This document shows, one piece after another, positions 9,178 to 18,268 of a DNA stretch of 64,000 bases (position 1 is the first letter of the stretch; each line of letters begins with the position of its first letter). The notes under the pieces are model-generated. The model had not been told where the DNA came from. It saw only the letters and a program-made list of their open reading frames with translations, and made no database searches. A program made the translations under genes and the position numbers. Location of the stretch: positions 4,278,001 to 4,342,000 of the forward strand of contig NZ_OCSR01000002.1 in the NCBI RefSeq assembly GCF_900230185.1. Reading direction: 5' to 3'. The stretch is from Burkholderia sp. OK233 (lineage in GTDB: Bacteria; Pseudomonadota; Gammaproteobacteria; Burkholderiales; Burkholderiaceae).

Positions 9178-10134
9178 ATGTTGAGCAAACACACGCGCAT
9201 TGCCTCGCTGCTGGCGGGCCTTCTCATCAGCGCGCTCGCCCATGCCGACAACAACGGCCCGGCACGCGTCACGCCGGTCGACAACAGCGGTATGGCGATT
9301 CGCACGACGATTCTGCCCGCGCCTTCGGCGGCGCAGCCGGGCACGGCAGGTCCTGCGGTCAGCACAGCCGGCCTCGCTAGCGGTACCAGGGGCGGCGGCA
9401 CCGGCGCGATCAGCGCATCGCCGCCGCCTGCCAATGCAACGCCGGGCCAGGTGGTGGTTGGCGGAAAGGTGCCGGATGAAGCGACCAAAGCAGCCGTGCT
9501 CGCACGTCTGCGCGACACCTACGGCGCGGCCAACGTGGTCGACCAGATCGAAGTCGCCGACGTCGCGACACCGCCGAACTGGTCCGCCAATGTGCAAAAG
9601 CTGATCGGCCCGCAGTTGAAGCAGATCAGCAAAGGCCAGTTGAAAATCGACGGCACGCAAATCGACGTGAAGGGCGAGGTGCATAACGAATCGCAGCGCC
9701 AGCAGCTCGCAAGCGATATGGCGAACGCGCTGAATCCGACCTACACGATCAAGAACGGCCTGCGCGTGAGCGCATCTGAACAGGGCCTGCTCGACCAGAC
9801 GTTGGCGAATCGCACAATCGAGTTCGAGACGGGCAGCGCGACACTTACGCCGCAAGGCCGCGCGATTCTCGATCAGATGGCGGCCGTGTTGTCGAAGATG
9901 CAGACGAAGACGGTGGCGATCATCGGCCATACCGACAACTCGGGCAATCGCACCTCGAATATCGCGCTGAGCCAGGCGCGTGCGGACGCGGTGAAGGGTT
10001 ATCTGGTCGCGAGAGGCATCCCGCCCGAGCAGATGACGACCACAGGGGTGGGTCCGGATCAGCCGATCGCATCGAACGATACGACCGACGGGCGGGCGCG
10101 TAACCGGCGTATTGAGTTTCGCGCGGGGTCTTGA
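9178..10134 (+). CDS. OmpA-family T6SS accessory protein (BON-like plus OmpA domain)
   Basis: A 318-residue exported protein. Residues 1-22 form a signal peptide ending in ALAHA-D. A Gly/Ala/Pro-rich linker is followed by a segment near residues 95-195 that reads like BON/OsmY repeats (GQVVVGGKVPDEATKAAVLA, then GQLKIDGTQIDVKGEV). The C-terminal OmpA/MotB peptidoglycan-binding domain runs from about 205 (TIEFETGSATLTPQGRAILD) to the end, with the conserved GHTDNSGN and NRRIEF motifs. It probably ties the T6SS envelope complex to the cell wall, as TagL/TagN-type proteins do. It is the last gene of the tagX-tssM-tagF unit and ends just before a strong terminator. Confidence 0.9.
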   Translation: MLSKHTRIASLLAGLLISALAHADNNGPARVTPVDNSGMAIRTTILPAPSAAQPGTAGPAVSTAGLASGTRGGGTGAISASPPPANATPGQVVVGGKVPDEATKAAVLARLRDTYGAANVVDQIEVADVATPPNWSANVQKLIGPQLKQISKGQLKIDGTQIDVKGEVHNESQRQQLASDMANALNPTYTIKNGLRVSASEQGLLDQTLANRTIEFETGSATLTPQGRAILDQMAAVLSKMQTKTVAIIGHTDNSGNRTSNIALSQARADAVKGYLVARGIPPEQMTTTGVGPDQPIASNDTTDGRARNRRIEFRAGS

Positions 10135-10163
10135 GTTGCTACTTGCTTGACCTTATGGATTAG

Positions 10164-10203
10164 AAAAAGCCTGGCACCGATATTCGATGCCAGGCTTTTT
10201 TTC
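10164..10203. terminator. bidirectional intrinsic terminator between ompA-like gene and tssA
   Basis: A perfect inverted repeat (AAAAAGCCTGGCA and TGCCAGGCTTTTT) with an 11-base loop has A-runs on the left and T-runs on the right, so it can stop transcription of both converging units. Confidence 0.92.
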
Positions 10204-10220
10204 TTGCGCTCAAGGAAATT

Positions 10221-11330
10221 CTAGCTGTTTTCCTCGGGCTTCACGCCCAACAACTCGCGAATATGCGCAAGCGACCCATCGTCCTTCACCACCGAAGACA
10301 ACCACTGATGCAAAGGCATATCCGCGCATTCTGCCGCCTTGTCGGCGAGGTAAGCAGCCGGATTGTGCGGCTCGGTGCTGCGAAAGAATTTGGCCACAGC
10401 ACGCAACTGCGCGACGGCTTGCGCGCGGCTCTGGATTCCTGCAATCGGGCTGATCGTGGTCGGCATGGTCGTCAACACGGGTTCCTCGCGTTGCGGTGAA
10501 GTCTTGAAGGTAGGCTCGGAGCGTTCATTTTCTTCCGGCTTCAGCGCTTTCGGCGGCGGCGCTTCAGCGCTGACGCCGAGTTCGCGTGCGAAGCGTTCCG
10601 CCAACCGGTAAACGCTCTCATACGCATCCTTCGCCTGACGGAAACTTGGCGCCGAATCGGCTGCACGCCGGTCCAGTTCCTGTTCGAGTGCCAGCATCGC
10701 CGCCTCGAACGCTTTCAGATCGACCAGCAGGGTCGAATAGAACGCCGGTGGCGTCGCGCGTTTCGACGCTTCGATCTGCTCGATGGAGGGCTTGCCGCGC
10801 GCGATGTCGTCCGCGTGATCCGGATCGCGCTTGACCGCTTGCGCGACATGCGTGGCTACGTCCCAATCGATCGTGCTATACGAGCTGCCTTGCGACGACG
10901 TGAGCGGCATTGCCCGCAGCAGATCACCGGTGCGGCCCATCAGCCACGCGACGTTACCGAGGCGATACTCGGTGTCGTCGCCTTCCGGCAACGGATGCAC
11001 GTGATCCCAGTACTTTTCGCACAGCCCCGTCAGCAGCGCATACCCGTGCGTGAGACCGGTCACGCCCTCTTCGATGGCCAACGCCTCGGTGAGCCAGACA
11101 GCGAGGCGCAAGTCCTTGGTCTGCGTCTGCAGCAGGATGCTGGAGCGTTCGACCACGAATGGCCAGTCGGCCTCCTTGATATCCGTGACCCATTCGCCCT
11201 GGTCCAGCGACGGGTCTTCGAATCGGCGCGCGTGCTGAATCGCGTCGAAATCCGCCGAAAACAGCAGGTCGTCGCCACAAGGCGAGGCTTCGCTGATCGG
11301 TGCCAGCAGCGTGTTCAGATTAGTCGGCAT
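10221..11330 (-). CDS. tssA: T6SS protein TssA
   Basis: A 369-residue protein with the ImpA N-terminal domain (LLAPISEASPCGDDLLFSAD, then WLTEALAIEEGVTGLTHGY) and the shorter C-terminal region of the non-long TssA class (RAQAVAQLRAVAKFFRSTEPHNP). TssA guides baseplate docking and caps tube and sheath growth. The frame also allows a TTG start at 11342; the ATG at 11330 (MPTNLNTLL) is preferred because it matches the usual TssA start, though neither has a strong ribosome-binding site. It is the last gene of the leftward tssBC-hcp-EFG-clpV-A operon. Confidence 0.94.
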   Translation of the reverse strand: MPTNLNTLLAPISEASPCGDDLLFSADFDAIQHARRFEDPSLDQGEWVTDIKEADWPFVVERSSILLQTQTKDLRLAVWLTEALAIEEGVTGLTHGYALLTGLCEKYWDHVHPLPEGDDTEYRLGNVAWLMGRTGDLLRAMPLTSSQGSSYSTIDWDVATHVAQAVKRDPDHADDIARGKPSIEQIEASKRATPPAFYSTLLVDLKAFEAAMLALEQELDRRAADSAPSFRQAKDAYESVYRLAERFARELGVSAEAPPPKALKPEENERSEPTFKTSPQREEPVLTTMPTTISPIAGIQSRAQAVAQLRAVAKFFRSTEPHNPAAYLADKAAECADMPLHQWLSSVVKDDGSLAHIRELLGVKPEENS

Positions 11331-11396
11331 GACAGAAAGCAATAAGTATCCGGTACGGCATTAAAACAGATTGGCAAGCAGGCGGGGCATGCCGGC

Positions 11397-14072
11397 TCAC
11401 ACAACCGTGTATTCGAACTCGCCCGCCTCGCTCGCGCGTACCGCAATGCGTGCGATCGCGGCGCCGTTGGCAATGCGCTCCAGCACCTGCTGCGCGACTT
11501 CGGGCAATAGCGTGCCGTTCAGAATGTGGTCCACATTGCGCGCGCCGGAATCCACTTCGGTGCAGCGCGCCAGCACAGCGTCGACGAGTGACTCGTCCCA
11601 ATCAAACACCGCCTTGTGATTCGATTCGATGCGACGGCGAATCCGCTCAAGTTTCAAGTCGATGATTTCGGCGAGCACGTCGTCTGAGATCGGGTAGTAC
11701 GGCACCACTTTCATACGACCGAGGAACGCCGGCTTGAACGCCTTGTACAGTTGCGGGCGCAACGTCTCCGCGAGTTCGTCCGGATCCGGCAGTTCTTCGG
11801 CGCTCTTGTTCAGGCATGCCTGCATCACCGCCTGCGAGCCGACGTTGGAGGTCAGAATGATCAGCGTGTTGCGGAAATCGATCTCGCGCCCTTCGGCGTC
11901 GTCCATCGTGCCCTTATCGAACACCTGGAAGAACATTTCCAGCACGTCAGGGTGCGCCTTTTCCACTTCGTCGAGCAGCACTACCGAATACGGATTGCGA
12001 CGCACCGCTTCGGTCAGCACACCGCCCTCGCCGTAACCGACGTAGCCCGGTGGCGAGCCCTTCAGGCCCGACACGCTGTGCGCCTCCTGATACTCGCTCA
12101 TGTTGATCGTGACCATCTTGCGTTCGCCGCCGTACAGCACGTCGGCAAGCGCCAGCGCGGTTTCGGTCTTGCCGACACCCGACGGTCCAACGAACATGAA
12201 CACGCCACGCGGTTTGTTCGGATCCTCGAGACTCGCGCTGGCGGTGCGCACGCGTTGCGCGATCGCATCGAGCGCGTGGTCCTGCCCGATCACGCGAGCG
12301 GCCAGCAGCGGCTGTAGATTTAGCACCGTCTGGATTTCGTCCTTGATCATGCGGCCGAGTGGAATGCCGGTCCATGAAGCGACGATTTCGGCGACCACGT
12401 GGCCGTCGACCTGCAATGGGACCATCGGCTGGCCGCCCTGCAATGCATGCAATTCCGCAACACGCGTGGCCAGCGTTTCGCGCGCCTGCTGCGCCTTGTC
12501 GGCCTGCGCGGCGTCCGCGCTGCTCACGCGCGCGGCGTCGATTTCCGCGCGCAAGCCGACAATCTCCGTCACCAATGCACGCTCCTTGTCGTAGCGCGCC
12601 TCGTCAACGGCCAGGTCTTTCACGTCTTCTTCACGTAGGCTGCGCAGTTCCGCGAGCCGTTCGTCGTGCAACGCACCGCTCGCCACTTCGCGTTCCAGCG
12701 CGGCGATTTCGGCGTCGATGCGTTCGAGCCGCTTCTTCGTGTCGTCGATCGCGGCAGGTGTCGAGCTATGCGCGAGCGCGACTTTCGCGCAGGCGGTGTC
12801 GAGCACGCTGATCGCCTTATCCGGCAGTTGGCGGCCGCTGATGTAGCGATGCGACAGACGCACTGCTTCGGTGATCGCATCGTCCAGCACGCGGACATTG
12901 AAGTGCTTTTCCATCAACGCGGCCATGCCGCGCAACATCGCCGCCGCGAGAGGCTCGTTCGGTTCTTCGATCTTCACGACCTGAAAACGCCGCGCCAGCG
13001 CCGCATCTTTCTCGAAGTACTTCTTGTATTCGCTCCACGTGGTCGCCGCGATGGTGCGCAATTCGCCGCGCGCCAGGGCAGGCTTCAGCAGATTCGCCGC
13101 ATCGTTCTGGCCGGCTTGGCCACCAGCGCCGATGATCGTATGCGCTTCGTCGATAAACAGAATGATCGGATGCGGGCTCTTCTTCACCTCGTCGATCACG
13201 TTCTTCAGGCGGTTCTCGAACTCGCCTTTGACGCTCGCACCGGCTTGCAGCAGCCCCATATCGAGCACATGCAACGCGACGCCTTTCAGCGGTGCGGGTA
13301 CGTCGTCGGCCGCGATGCGCAGCGCGAGGCCTTCGACCACCGCCGTTTTACCGACGCCCGCCTCGCCCGTCATGATCGGATTGTTCTGCCGGCGACGCAT
13401 CAGGATGTCGATGGTCTGGCGAATCTCGCCTTCTCGGCCGATTACCGGATCGATCTTGCCTTCACGTGCACGCTGCGTGAGATTGCTGGTGTAGGTATCG
13501 AGCGCCGGTGTTTTAGAAGGCGCACCGGGTGCGGAGTCGGCCGTAGCTACATCGCTCACGCCTTCTGCAGCGTTCTCTGCGGCATGACTCCGTTCGACTT
13601 CACGCGACCCCGCAGTCATTTCGTCGAATTTGTGCTTCAGATCCGTCACCCGCACGTCGCGCAGCAGCGGCGACATGCGTTCGGCAAACTGCGCGAGGTC
13701 CGGCGCCGTCAGCAACGCGAGCAGCAAATGCCCCGAGCGAATCCGTCCGATCTGCGAATCGAGCGATGCGATCAACCACGCCTGTTCGAGCAAATCGATG
13801 AGCTGCTTCGAGAATACCGGCGTGCGCGTATTGCCTGTCTTCAACCGCTGCAATTCGCGCTCGATATCCGCGCGCAAAGCATGCGCGTCGACCCGGCTCG
13901 CACGCAGCGCCAGCGTGACGTCGCTCGCCGGTTCATCCAGCAGCGCCAGCAACAGATGTTCGAGGTCGACCTCATAGTGACCGCGCGCGAGACAGTTGTT
14001 CGCCGCGAGCAAAGCCGCTTGCCGGCAGGTCGGATTCAGTTTGGCGATCAGGGTATTGAGGGACGTGCTCAT
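11397..14072 (-). CDS. tssH: T6SS sheath-recycling AAA+ ATPase ClpV (TssH)
   Basis: An 891-residue ClpB-like double AAA+ protein that disassembles contracted TssB/TssC sheaths. The N-terminal Clp-N repeats occupy about 1-160. The first AAA module has Walker A GEAGVGKT (236-243) and Walker B VILFIDEAHT-like IILFIDEAHT; the second has GPSGVGKTETALALAD near 630 and VVLLDEVEKAHPD. A coiled-coil middle insertion lies between them. Both ATPase centres look intact. The frame extends upstream to 14171, but the ATG at 14072 (MSTSLNTLIAKLNPTC) gives the normal ClpV start and leaves 35 bp after tssG. Confidence 0.97.
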   Translation of the reverse strand: MSTSLNTLIAKLNPTCRQAALLAANNCLARGHYEVDLEHLLLALLDEPASDVTLALRASRVDAHALRADIERELQRLKTGNTRTPVFSKQLIDLLEQAWLIASLDSQIGRIRSGHLLLALLTAPDLAQFAERMSPLLRDVRVTDLKHKFDEMTAGSREVERSHAAENAAEGVSDVATADSAPGAPSKTPALDTYTSNLTQRAREGKIDPVIGREGEIRQTIDILMRRRQNNPIMTGEAGVGKTAVVEGLALRIAADDVPAPLKGVALHVLDMGLLQAGASVKGEFENRLKNVIDEVKKSPHPIILFIDEAHTIIGAGGQAGQNDAANLLKPALARGELRTIAATTWSEYKKYFEKDAALARRFQVVKIEEPNEPLAAAMLRGMAALMEKHFNVRVLDDAITEAVRLSHRYISGRQLPDKAISVLDTACAKVALAHSSTPAAIDDTKKRLERIDAEIAALEREVASGALHDERLAELRSLREEDVKDLAVDEARYDKERALVTEIVGLRAEIDAARVSSADAAQADKAQQARETLATRVAELHALQGGQPMVPLQVDGHVVAEIVASWTGIPLGRMIKDEIQTVLNLQPLLAARVIGQDHALDAIAQRVRTASASLEDPNKPRGVFMFVGPSGVGKTETALALADVLYGGERKMVTINMSEYQEAHSVSGLKGSPPGYVGYGEGGVLTEAVRRNPYSVVLLDEVEKAHPDVLEMFFQVFDKGTMDDAEGREIDFRNTLIILTSNVGSQAVMQACLNKSAEELPDPDELAETLRPQLYKAFKPAFLGRMKVVPYYPISDDVLAEIIDLKLERIRRRIESNHKAVFDWDESLVDAVLARCTEVDSGARNVDHILNGTLLPEVAQQVLERIANGAAIARIAVRASEAGEFEYTVV

Positions 14073-14107
14073 GTCGTACGATCCGGGTCCAGGTTCTATC
14101 GTTGTAG

Positions 14108-15202
14108 TCAGTGAATCACGTGCAATTCGTAGCGGGCATCCGCACGGTCGCGGTCGGCTTCTCTCGTGCACAGAAATGCGTCCCAGCCGAGGCGCGCGCC
14201 GCCGCTCAGCGTGCTGGGTCCCACCTCCTTGCGGCGCAGTACCAGCGAGACCTCATATTCGAGGGTCACTCCGGCGAGCAACGTCAGCATGCGTTCGAGC
14301 GCCACGGCGCGGTCGGCGCCAGGTAAAAACGCTTCGTAGTCGGCCTTGTCGAGCGGGCCGATCACAAGGCGCGCGCGCATGTCGCGTTGCCAGACCCGCT
14401 CGCCCGCCAGCGCGGTGGCGCCGAGCGTCGCATTGACACCGCCGAGCACGGTCAATTGATCGCGCGGCACGTCGTACCATTTGCCGACGAACTGCTCGAC
14501 GCGCACCCGCACCTTGAAGTACTCGGACAGCGTACGTTGCAGATAGGCCGCTGAAACCGGCCGGTGCCGCGCGGCCAATGCATAACCGGCAATCGCTTCG
14601 TCGAATAGCGCGCCGTCGCCGCTTTGCAGACTGTTGCGCGTGTCGTTGTCGGCGACGCCTGCCAACGCGAGCAACAGCGGCAGATAACGTTCGTCGCGAT
14701 CCAGTTCGTAGTGAAACGGCAACCGGTACTTCTTCCACGCCGCGTAGAACAGCGCAGTCGCACGATTCGAAAACACGTCGAAAAATTCGCGTGCGGCCCG
14801 GTCGCGCTTGATCTGCTCGCGCGCGATGATCTGTTCGGTGTAATGCAGCGGCAAGGCGCCCTGCCCGCCGAGCAAACCGAAAAACGCCGGCGTGATATCG
14901 ACCTTGTGGAGCGAACCTGCTTCGAGCGCGGCGGTGCGTTGCGGCTTCTCTTTCAGCGCCGTACCTTCATCGTCGTAAGACTGTGCGCTGTGAATTTCGC
15001 TAGGCGGAAACGACATCGACAGCGAATTGCGAAAGGCAATCCGCTGCGCGACGATTTCGCCGGGGCGTCCATGACTCGACGGCGTTTGCTGCGCGAACCA
15101 CTTCTCGAGAATCCGCACCGCCTGAAAAAATTCGAAGCGATGCGGCTCGTCGAGAAGTTGCTCGACTATGCCAGGATCGATTCGCCGCTGCGCGGTTTGC
15201 AT
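14108..15202 (-). CDS. tssG: T6SS baseplate subunit TssG
   Basis: A 364-residue baseplate wedge protein. The start MQTAQRRIDPGIVEQLLDEP and the following HRFEFFQAVRILEKWF are characteristic of TssG, as are IAFRNSLSMSFPPSEI and the C-terminal LGWDAFLCT. TssG forms the TssFGE wedge complex that seats the tail tube and sheath. The frame is open upstream to 15400 inside tssF, but the ATG at 15202 matches the family N-terminus; this makes tssG overlap the end of tssF by 37 nt, implying coupled translation and fixed stoichiometry. Confidence 0.95.
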   Translation of the reverse strand: MQTAQRRIDPGIVEQLLDEPHRFEFFQAVRILEKWFAQQTPSSHGRPGEIVAQRIAFRNSLSMSFPPSEIHSAQSYDDEGTALKEKPQRTAALEAGSLHKVDITPAFFGLLGGQGALPLHYTEQIIAREQIKRDRAAREFFDVFSNRATALFYAAWKKYRLPFHYELDRDERYLPLLLALAGVADNDTRNSLQSGDGALFDEAIAGYALAARHRPVSAAYLQRTLSEYFKVRVRVEQFVGKWYDVPRDQLTVLGGVNATLGATALAGERVWQRDMRARLVIGPLDKADYEAFLPGADRAVALERMLTLLAGVTLEYEVSLVLRRKEVGPSTLSGGARLGWDAFLCTREADRDRADARYELHVIH

Positions 15203-17004
15203 CGCAGAATCTCCTCGCCGGTGCGCTTCGACACGACGACCAGTTGCACAAAGCTGTTCAGATGCACGTACAGCCCGAAAAACGTATCGATCACCCGCAC
15301 GAACGACGCGAGACTCGTGCCGACGAAATGCTCTTCGTCGATCGTCAAACGAATCTCGATGCCGCGCACGAAGGTTGCAAACGGCTTGCCCGGCAGCCAT
15401 TGCACCGCTGCGCGCTGCTCGATGCCGACCAACCCGTCGATATGCCGCGCCGACACCGCCGTGCGCCGCAAATCGTAAAGCACCAGCATCTCCTTGAGCG
15501 CCGACAGGCCGCTATTGGCGAGTGACACATGATTCAGCGCCAGATGCGAAATCAGCCGCCAGTGCGAGGCGCGTCCGCGCTCGAAGCGCACGCTGGGCGT
15601 CGGCCTGCGCAGCATTGCGATGCTGCCGGTCAGCGAGCCGCCCTCCAGAAACAGATCGCCGCCTTCGAGACCCACGGCGAGGCCGGCCGGCAGGTCGCGA
15701 TTGGTACACGTCAGATCGAGACTCAGCGTATCGGTCTGCGGCGCGGCCGGTTCGAAGTCGATATCGACAATCGAGATTTCGGTCTCGTAGCCGGGGCTTT
15801 TCTGCGCAACCCAATCGTTGCGTCGCGCGAACCAGTAGTGTCCCGCGCGCGCCGCTTCGCCGTGATGCAGCGAATAGAACGGTCTGAACTCGATCACCGA
15901 TTCTTCATGCGCCTGCTGCCGGACGAGTTTCACCGAGTCGATCGAATAGACTTCGTACGCGAATGCCCGGCGCGCTTCGGCAATCACCGGGTACGAAATC
16001 GCCTGGTGACTGATGCGGATCGGCTCGCCGTGCTGTTCGAACAGATTCACGACCGGCGTGCAGAACAACCGGAAATGATGCGCGGACAACGAATCCAGCA
16101 AGCGCGCGACGTGAGAATCGCTACGCACTTCCTTGAGTACGATGTGCAGCGTCAGACGCTGGCAGCGGCCGCTCGCGCGCGTCATCGCCGCCAGATCGAA
16201 ATCGGTGAAGTTGAATTTTTCGGGGAAAGCAAAGTATTCGGTCAGCAACCGGTACGCCGGATGCGATTTGGCCGGATAGTCGATCAGCGCATCGTCTTCG
16301 TCGAAACCGGCTTGTACGACAGGTGATTCACGCAGTTGGGTCCACACACCGCGGCGGTCGGCTTCGACATAAGTGGCCATCGCGTTGACGAACAGGCAGT
16401 CCGCCAGCGCCGCGATAAACGATTGTTCGCCGTGCAGGTGCGTGCGCAACGTGCGGACTTTCAATGCGGAGAGATCGAGCTGCGCAGCCGTCGATTCGAA
16501 CGTGATCGACACGATCGCCGTAGCGTTGCCTGGCAGAACGGTCGCACTCGGCGCCATTGCCACCGACGTGTACTTCGCCTCCGAGATCCGGATTGGCGCC
16601 AGCGTCACATCGTAGGCAGTCCGGAAGCGGCATTGCACGCCGCGAATCGGGCGCGATTTGAGTTCGGTGCCACGCTCAACCTGCACCGGTTCGGTCAGGT
16701 GACTGAGCGCGGCCGAGGTGCCCAACTGCGCGATCGAGCACGACGGAAACGGCCGCAGGTAGTGCGGATACAGCACCTCCAGCAACGCTTCAGTGAATTC
16801 GGGGTAATCGTCGTCGAGCTTCTTGTTAATACGCGCGCCCAACAGCGCGAATGATTCGATCATCCGCTCGACGTGCGGATCTTCGCAGTGCTCGCCCGAC
16901 ATCGCGAGGCGCGCTGCGATCTTCGGATAGCGCTCGGCGAAATCGCGCGAATAGCGCCGCAGAAATGATAATTCGCGCTCGTAATACGGCAGCAATTCTT
17001 CCAT
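15166..17004 (-). CDS. tssF: T6SS baseplate subunit TssF
   Basis: A 612-residue protein starting MEELLPYYERELSFLRRYSRDFAE in the textbook TssF manner, with AARLAMSGEHCEDPHVERMIESFALL a little further on. It is the largest wedge component and binds TssG and TssE. Its length is normal and no interruption is seen. The gene overlaps tssG by 37 nt at its 3' end and lies 125 bp after tssE. That gap contains three ACTAAA motifs but no obvious promoter that I can defend. Confidence 0.95.
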   Translation of the reverse strand: MEELLPYYERELSFLRRYSRDFAERYPKIAARLAMSGEHCEDPHVERMIESFALLGARINKKLDDDYPEFTEALLEVLYPHYLRPFPSCSIAQLGTSAALSHLTEPVQVERGTELKSRPIRGVQCRFRTAYDVTLAPIRISEAKYTSVAMAPSATVLPGNATAIVSITFESTAAQLDLSALKVRTLRTHLHGEQSFIAALADCLFVNAMATYVEADRRGVWTQLRESPVVQAGFDEDDALIDYPAKSHPAYRLLTEYFAFPEKFNFTDFDLAAMTRASGRCQRLTLHIVLKEVRSDSHVARLLDSLSAHHFRLFCTPVVNLFEQHGEPIRISHQAISYPVIAEARRAFAYEVYSIDSVKLVRQQAHEESVIEFRPFYSLHHGEAARAGHYWFARRNDWVAQKSPGYETEISIVDIDFEPAAPQTDTLSLDLTCTNRDLPAGLAVGLEGGDLFLEGGSLTGSIAMLRRPTPSVRFERGRASHWRLISHLALNHVSLANSGLSALKEMLVLYDLRRTAVSARHIDGLVGIEQRAAVQWLPGKPFATFVRGIEIRLTIDEEHFVGTSLASFVRVIDTFFGLYVHLNSFVQLVVVSKRTGEEILRCKPRSGESILA

Positions 17005-17129
17005 CGATCTATCCCCGAACCTGAACCATCGCCGCCCAATCTATCGCCACCGTCGCGCGTGAGCGGCGGCAAAGCGGTACTCAAGATACTAAAACGCAGG
17101 TACTAAAACCCAACCGCCAAAAGCGGCTA

Positions 17130-17609
17130 CTAAAGTTTCGCGCGTGCGCGCGTCACCGAATATTGCAGCGTAGAAGGCTGCAGCATCGCATCGAAACTCA
17201 CCGGTTCTTCCGCCGGGTGCACGACCAGCAACGCCTGAATCGCAAAGTTCAGCGCGTTGGTCGATTGTTCGTTCAATTCGAGCGTGACCGCCACCTGCTG
17301 CAAGCGCGGCTCATGCCGTGCGATTGCCTGTTGAATCGATTTGCAGATAAACGTGCGGTCGTAGTGGCTCGCCAGGCTCAAGCCCGCGAAATCGTTCAGA
17401 CCGTACGTAAGCACCGAGCGCTGGCATTCCGGCAACGCCGCCAGCTCGTGCTCGGTCAAGGCGATCCGGGTGTTCAGGATTGCCTCGACGTCGCGTGCAA
17501 CGGTGGCCTTCAACTCGTCCAACGACAATTGCCGCATCGCCGGGGAAGCCGGCAGATGCGGTTCGTCGTCGAACAGCTTGTCGAGAAAGCTGGGTTCGAA
17601 GCGTTTCAT
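17130..17609 (-). CDS. tssE: T6SS baseplate subunit TssE (gp25-like)
   Basis: A 159-residue protein of the T4 gp25 / lysozyme-related baseplate family. It carries VARDVEAILNTR and the core YGLNDFAGLSLAS, both typical of TssE, and ends with the TLQYSVTRARAKL region. It connects the wedge to the sheath. The gene follows hcp across an 83-bp gap that contains a GC-rich hairpin, and precedes tssF. Confidence 0.93.
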   Translation of the reverse strand: MKRFEPSFLDKLFDDEPHLPASPAMRQLSLDELKATVARDVEAILNTRIALTEHELAALPECQRSVLTYGLNDFAGLSLASHYDRTFICKSIQQAIARHEPRLQQVAVTLELNEQSTNALNFAIQALLVVHPAEEPVSFDAMLQPSTLQYSVTRARAKL

Positions 17610-17640
17610 CAGCGTCCGAAAAACCGGTTCGATGCGAGGC

Positions 17641-17676
17641 GCGCGCGGCGGGCGTCAGCCCTTTCAGGCCGCGCGC
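17641..17676. promoter_or_regulatory. GC-rich hairpin in the hcp-tssE gap
   Basis: Nine-base arms GCGCGCGGC (17641-17649) and GCCGCGCGC (17668-17676) flank an 18-base loop that contains a smaller GGGC/GCCC pair. No U-run follows on the leftward transcript, so it more likely protects the hcp message or attenuates readthrough than terminates it fully. Confidence 0.5.
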
Positions 17677-17692
17677 CGCGGGCGCCCCGACA

Positions 17693-18196
17693 TCAGACCG
17701 CGTACGTCTTGTCGTTCTTCGTCAGGCTCCACGCGCCTTGCGCGTTGCCGCCCTGGTTGCCGCCGATCTTTTGCTGCGTGTACTTCCACTGCACCGCAGC
17801 GTACTTCAGCGAGAACTGTTCGGTCGGCAGGCCTTCGCCGACCACGCTCGGTGTGGCGCTCGAGATGATCACGTACTTGAGCTTCACTTCCAGATACTTG
17901 ATGCGGTTGCCTTCGCCGTCCGAACGCATGAAGTCGATCGTCACTTCGTCGAACGTCGTGCCGCCCGATGCGTGTTGATAGATCAGCGGGCTGACCACGT
18001 CGATATCTTTCGTGAACTGCATGTCAGCGTGCTCGCAACGCTCGGACGTGTGACCGCCCGCCGTCGAAGCCGTTGCCGAACGCGGTTGCGTAATCGAGTG
18101 GCTCCACGAATCGATTTCGATCCAGCCAGCATGATCTTTATCGGCAGACTCGCCTTTGATCGCCGGATTGCCGAATTTTAAATAGATGTCCTTCAT
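17693..18196 (-). CDS. tssD: T6SS tube protein Hcp (TssD)
   Basis: A 167-residue Hcp1-type protein, MKDIYLKFGNPAIKGES, with the family motifs SWSHSITQPRSAT, TERCEHAD-like TSERCEHADMQFTKDID and QHASGGTTFDEVTIDF. Hcp hexamers stack to form the tail tube and carry small effectors. No C-terminal extension is present, so this is a structural rather than an evolved Hcp. The gene is flanked by hairpins on both sides, an arrangement that would allow it to be expressed at a different level from the rest of the operon. Confidence 0.97.
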   Translation of the reverse strand: MKDIYLKFGNPAIKGESADKDHAGWIEIDSWSHSITQPRSATASTAGGHTSERCEHADMQFTKDIDVVSPLIYQHASGGTTFDEVTIDFMRSDGEGNRIKYLEVKLKYVIISSATPSVVGEGLPTEQFSLKYAAVQWKYTQQKIGGNQGGNAQGAWSLTKNDKTYAV

Positions 18197-18235
18197 AACT
18201 CATCGACTCCCCAAAGAGGTGGTTTTAACAGCCTG

Positions 18236-18256
18236 CCCGTGCGGCCGGCACGGGCT
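18236..18256. promoter_or_regulatory. hairpin in the tssC-hcp gap
   Basis: A perfect 8-base stem, GCCCGTGC and GCACGGGC, with a 5-base loop lies 12 bp after the tssC stop. It has no U-run on the leftward strand, so it is a possible attenuator or RNA-processing site upstream of hcp. Confidence 0.5.
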
Positions 18257-18268
18257 TTCTGACTTCGT

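Noticed and set aside
7842..9518. Open frame of 558 codons on the minus strand
   Set aside because: Antisense to the end of tssM, tagF and the start of the ompA-like gene; biased composition and no motif.
12666..14114. Open frame of 482 codons on the plus strand
   Set aside because: Antisense to clpV, whose own frame is intact with two ATPase motifs; the translation resembles no protein.
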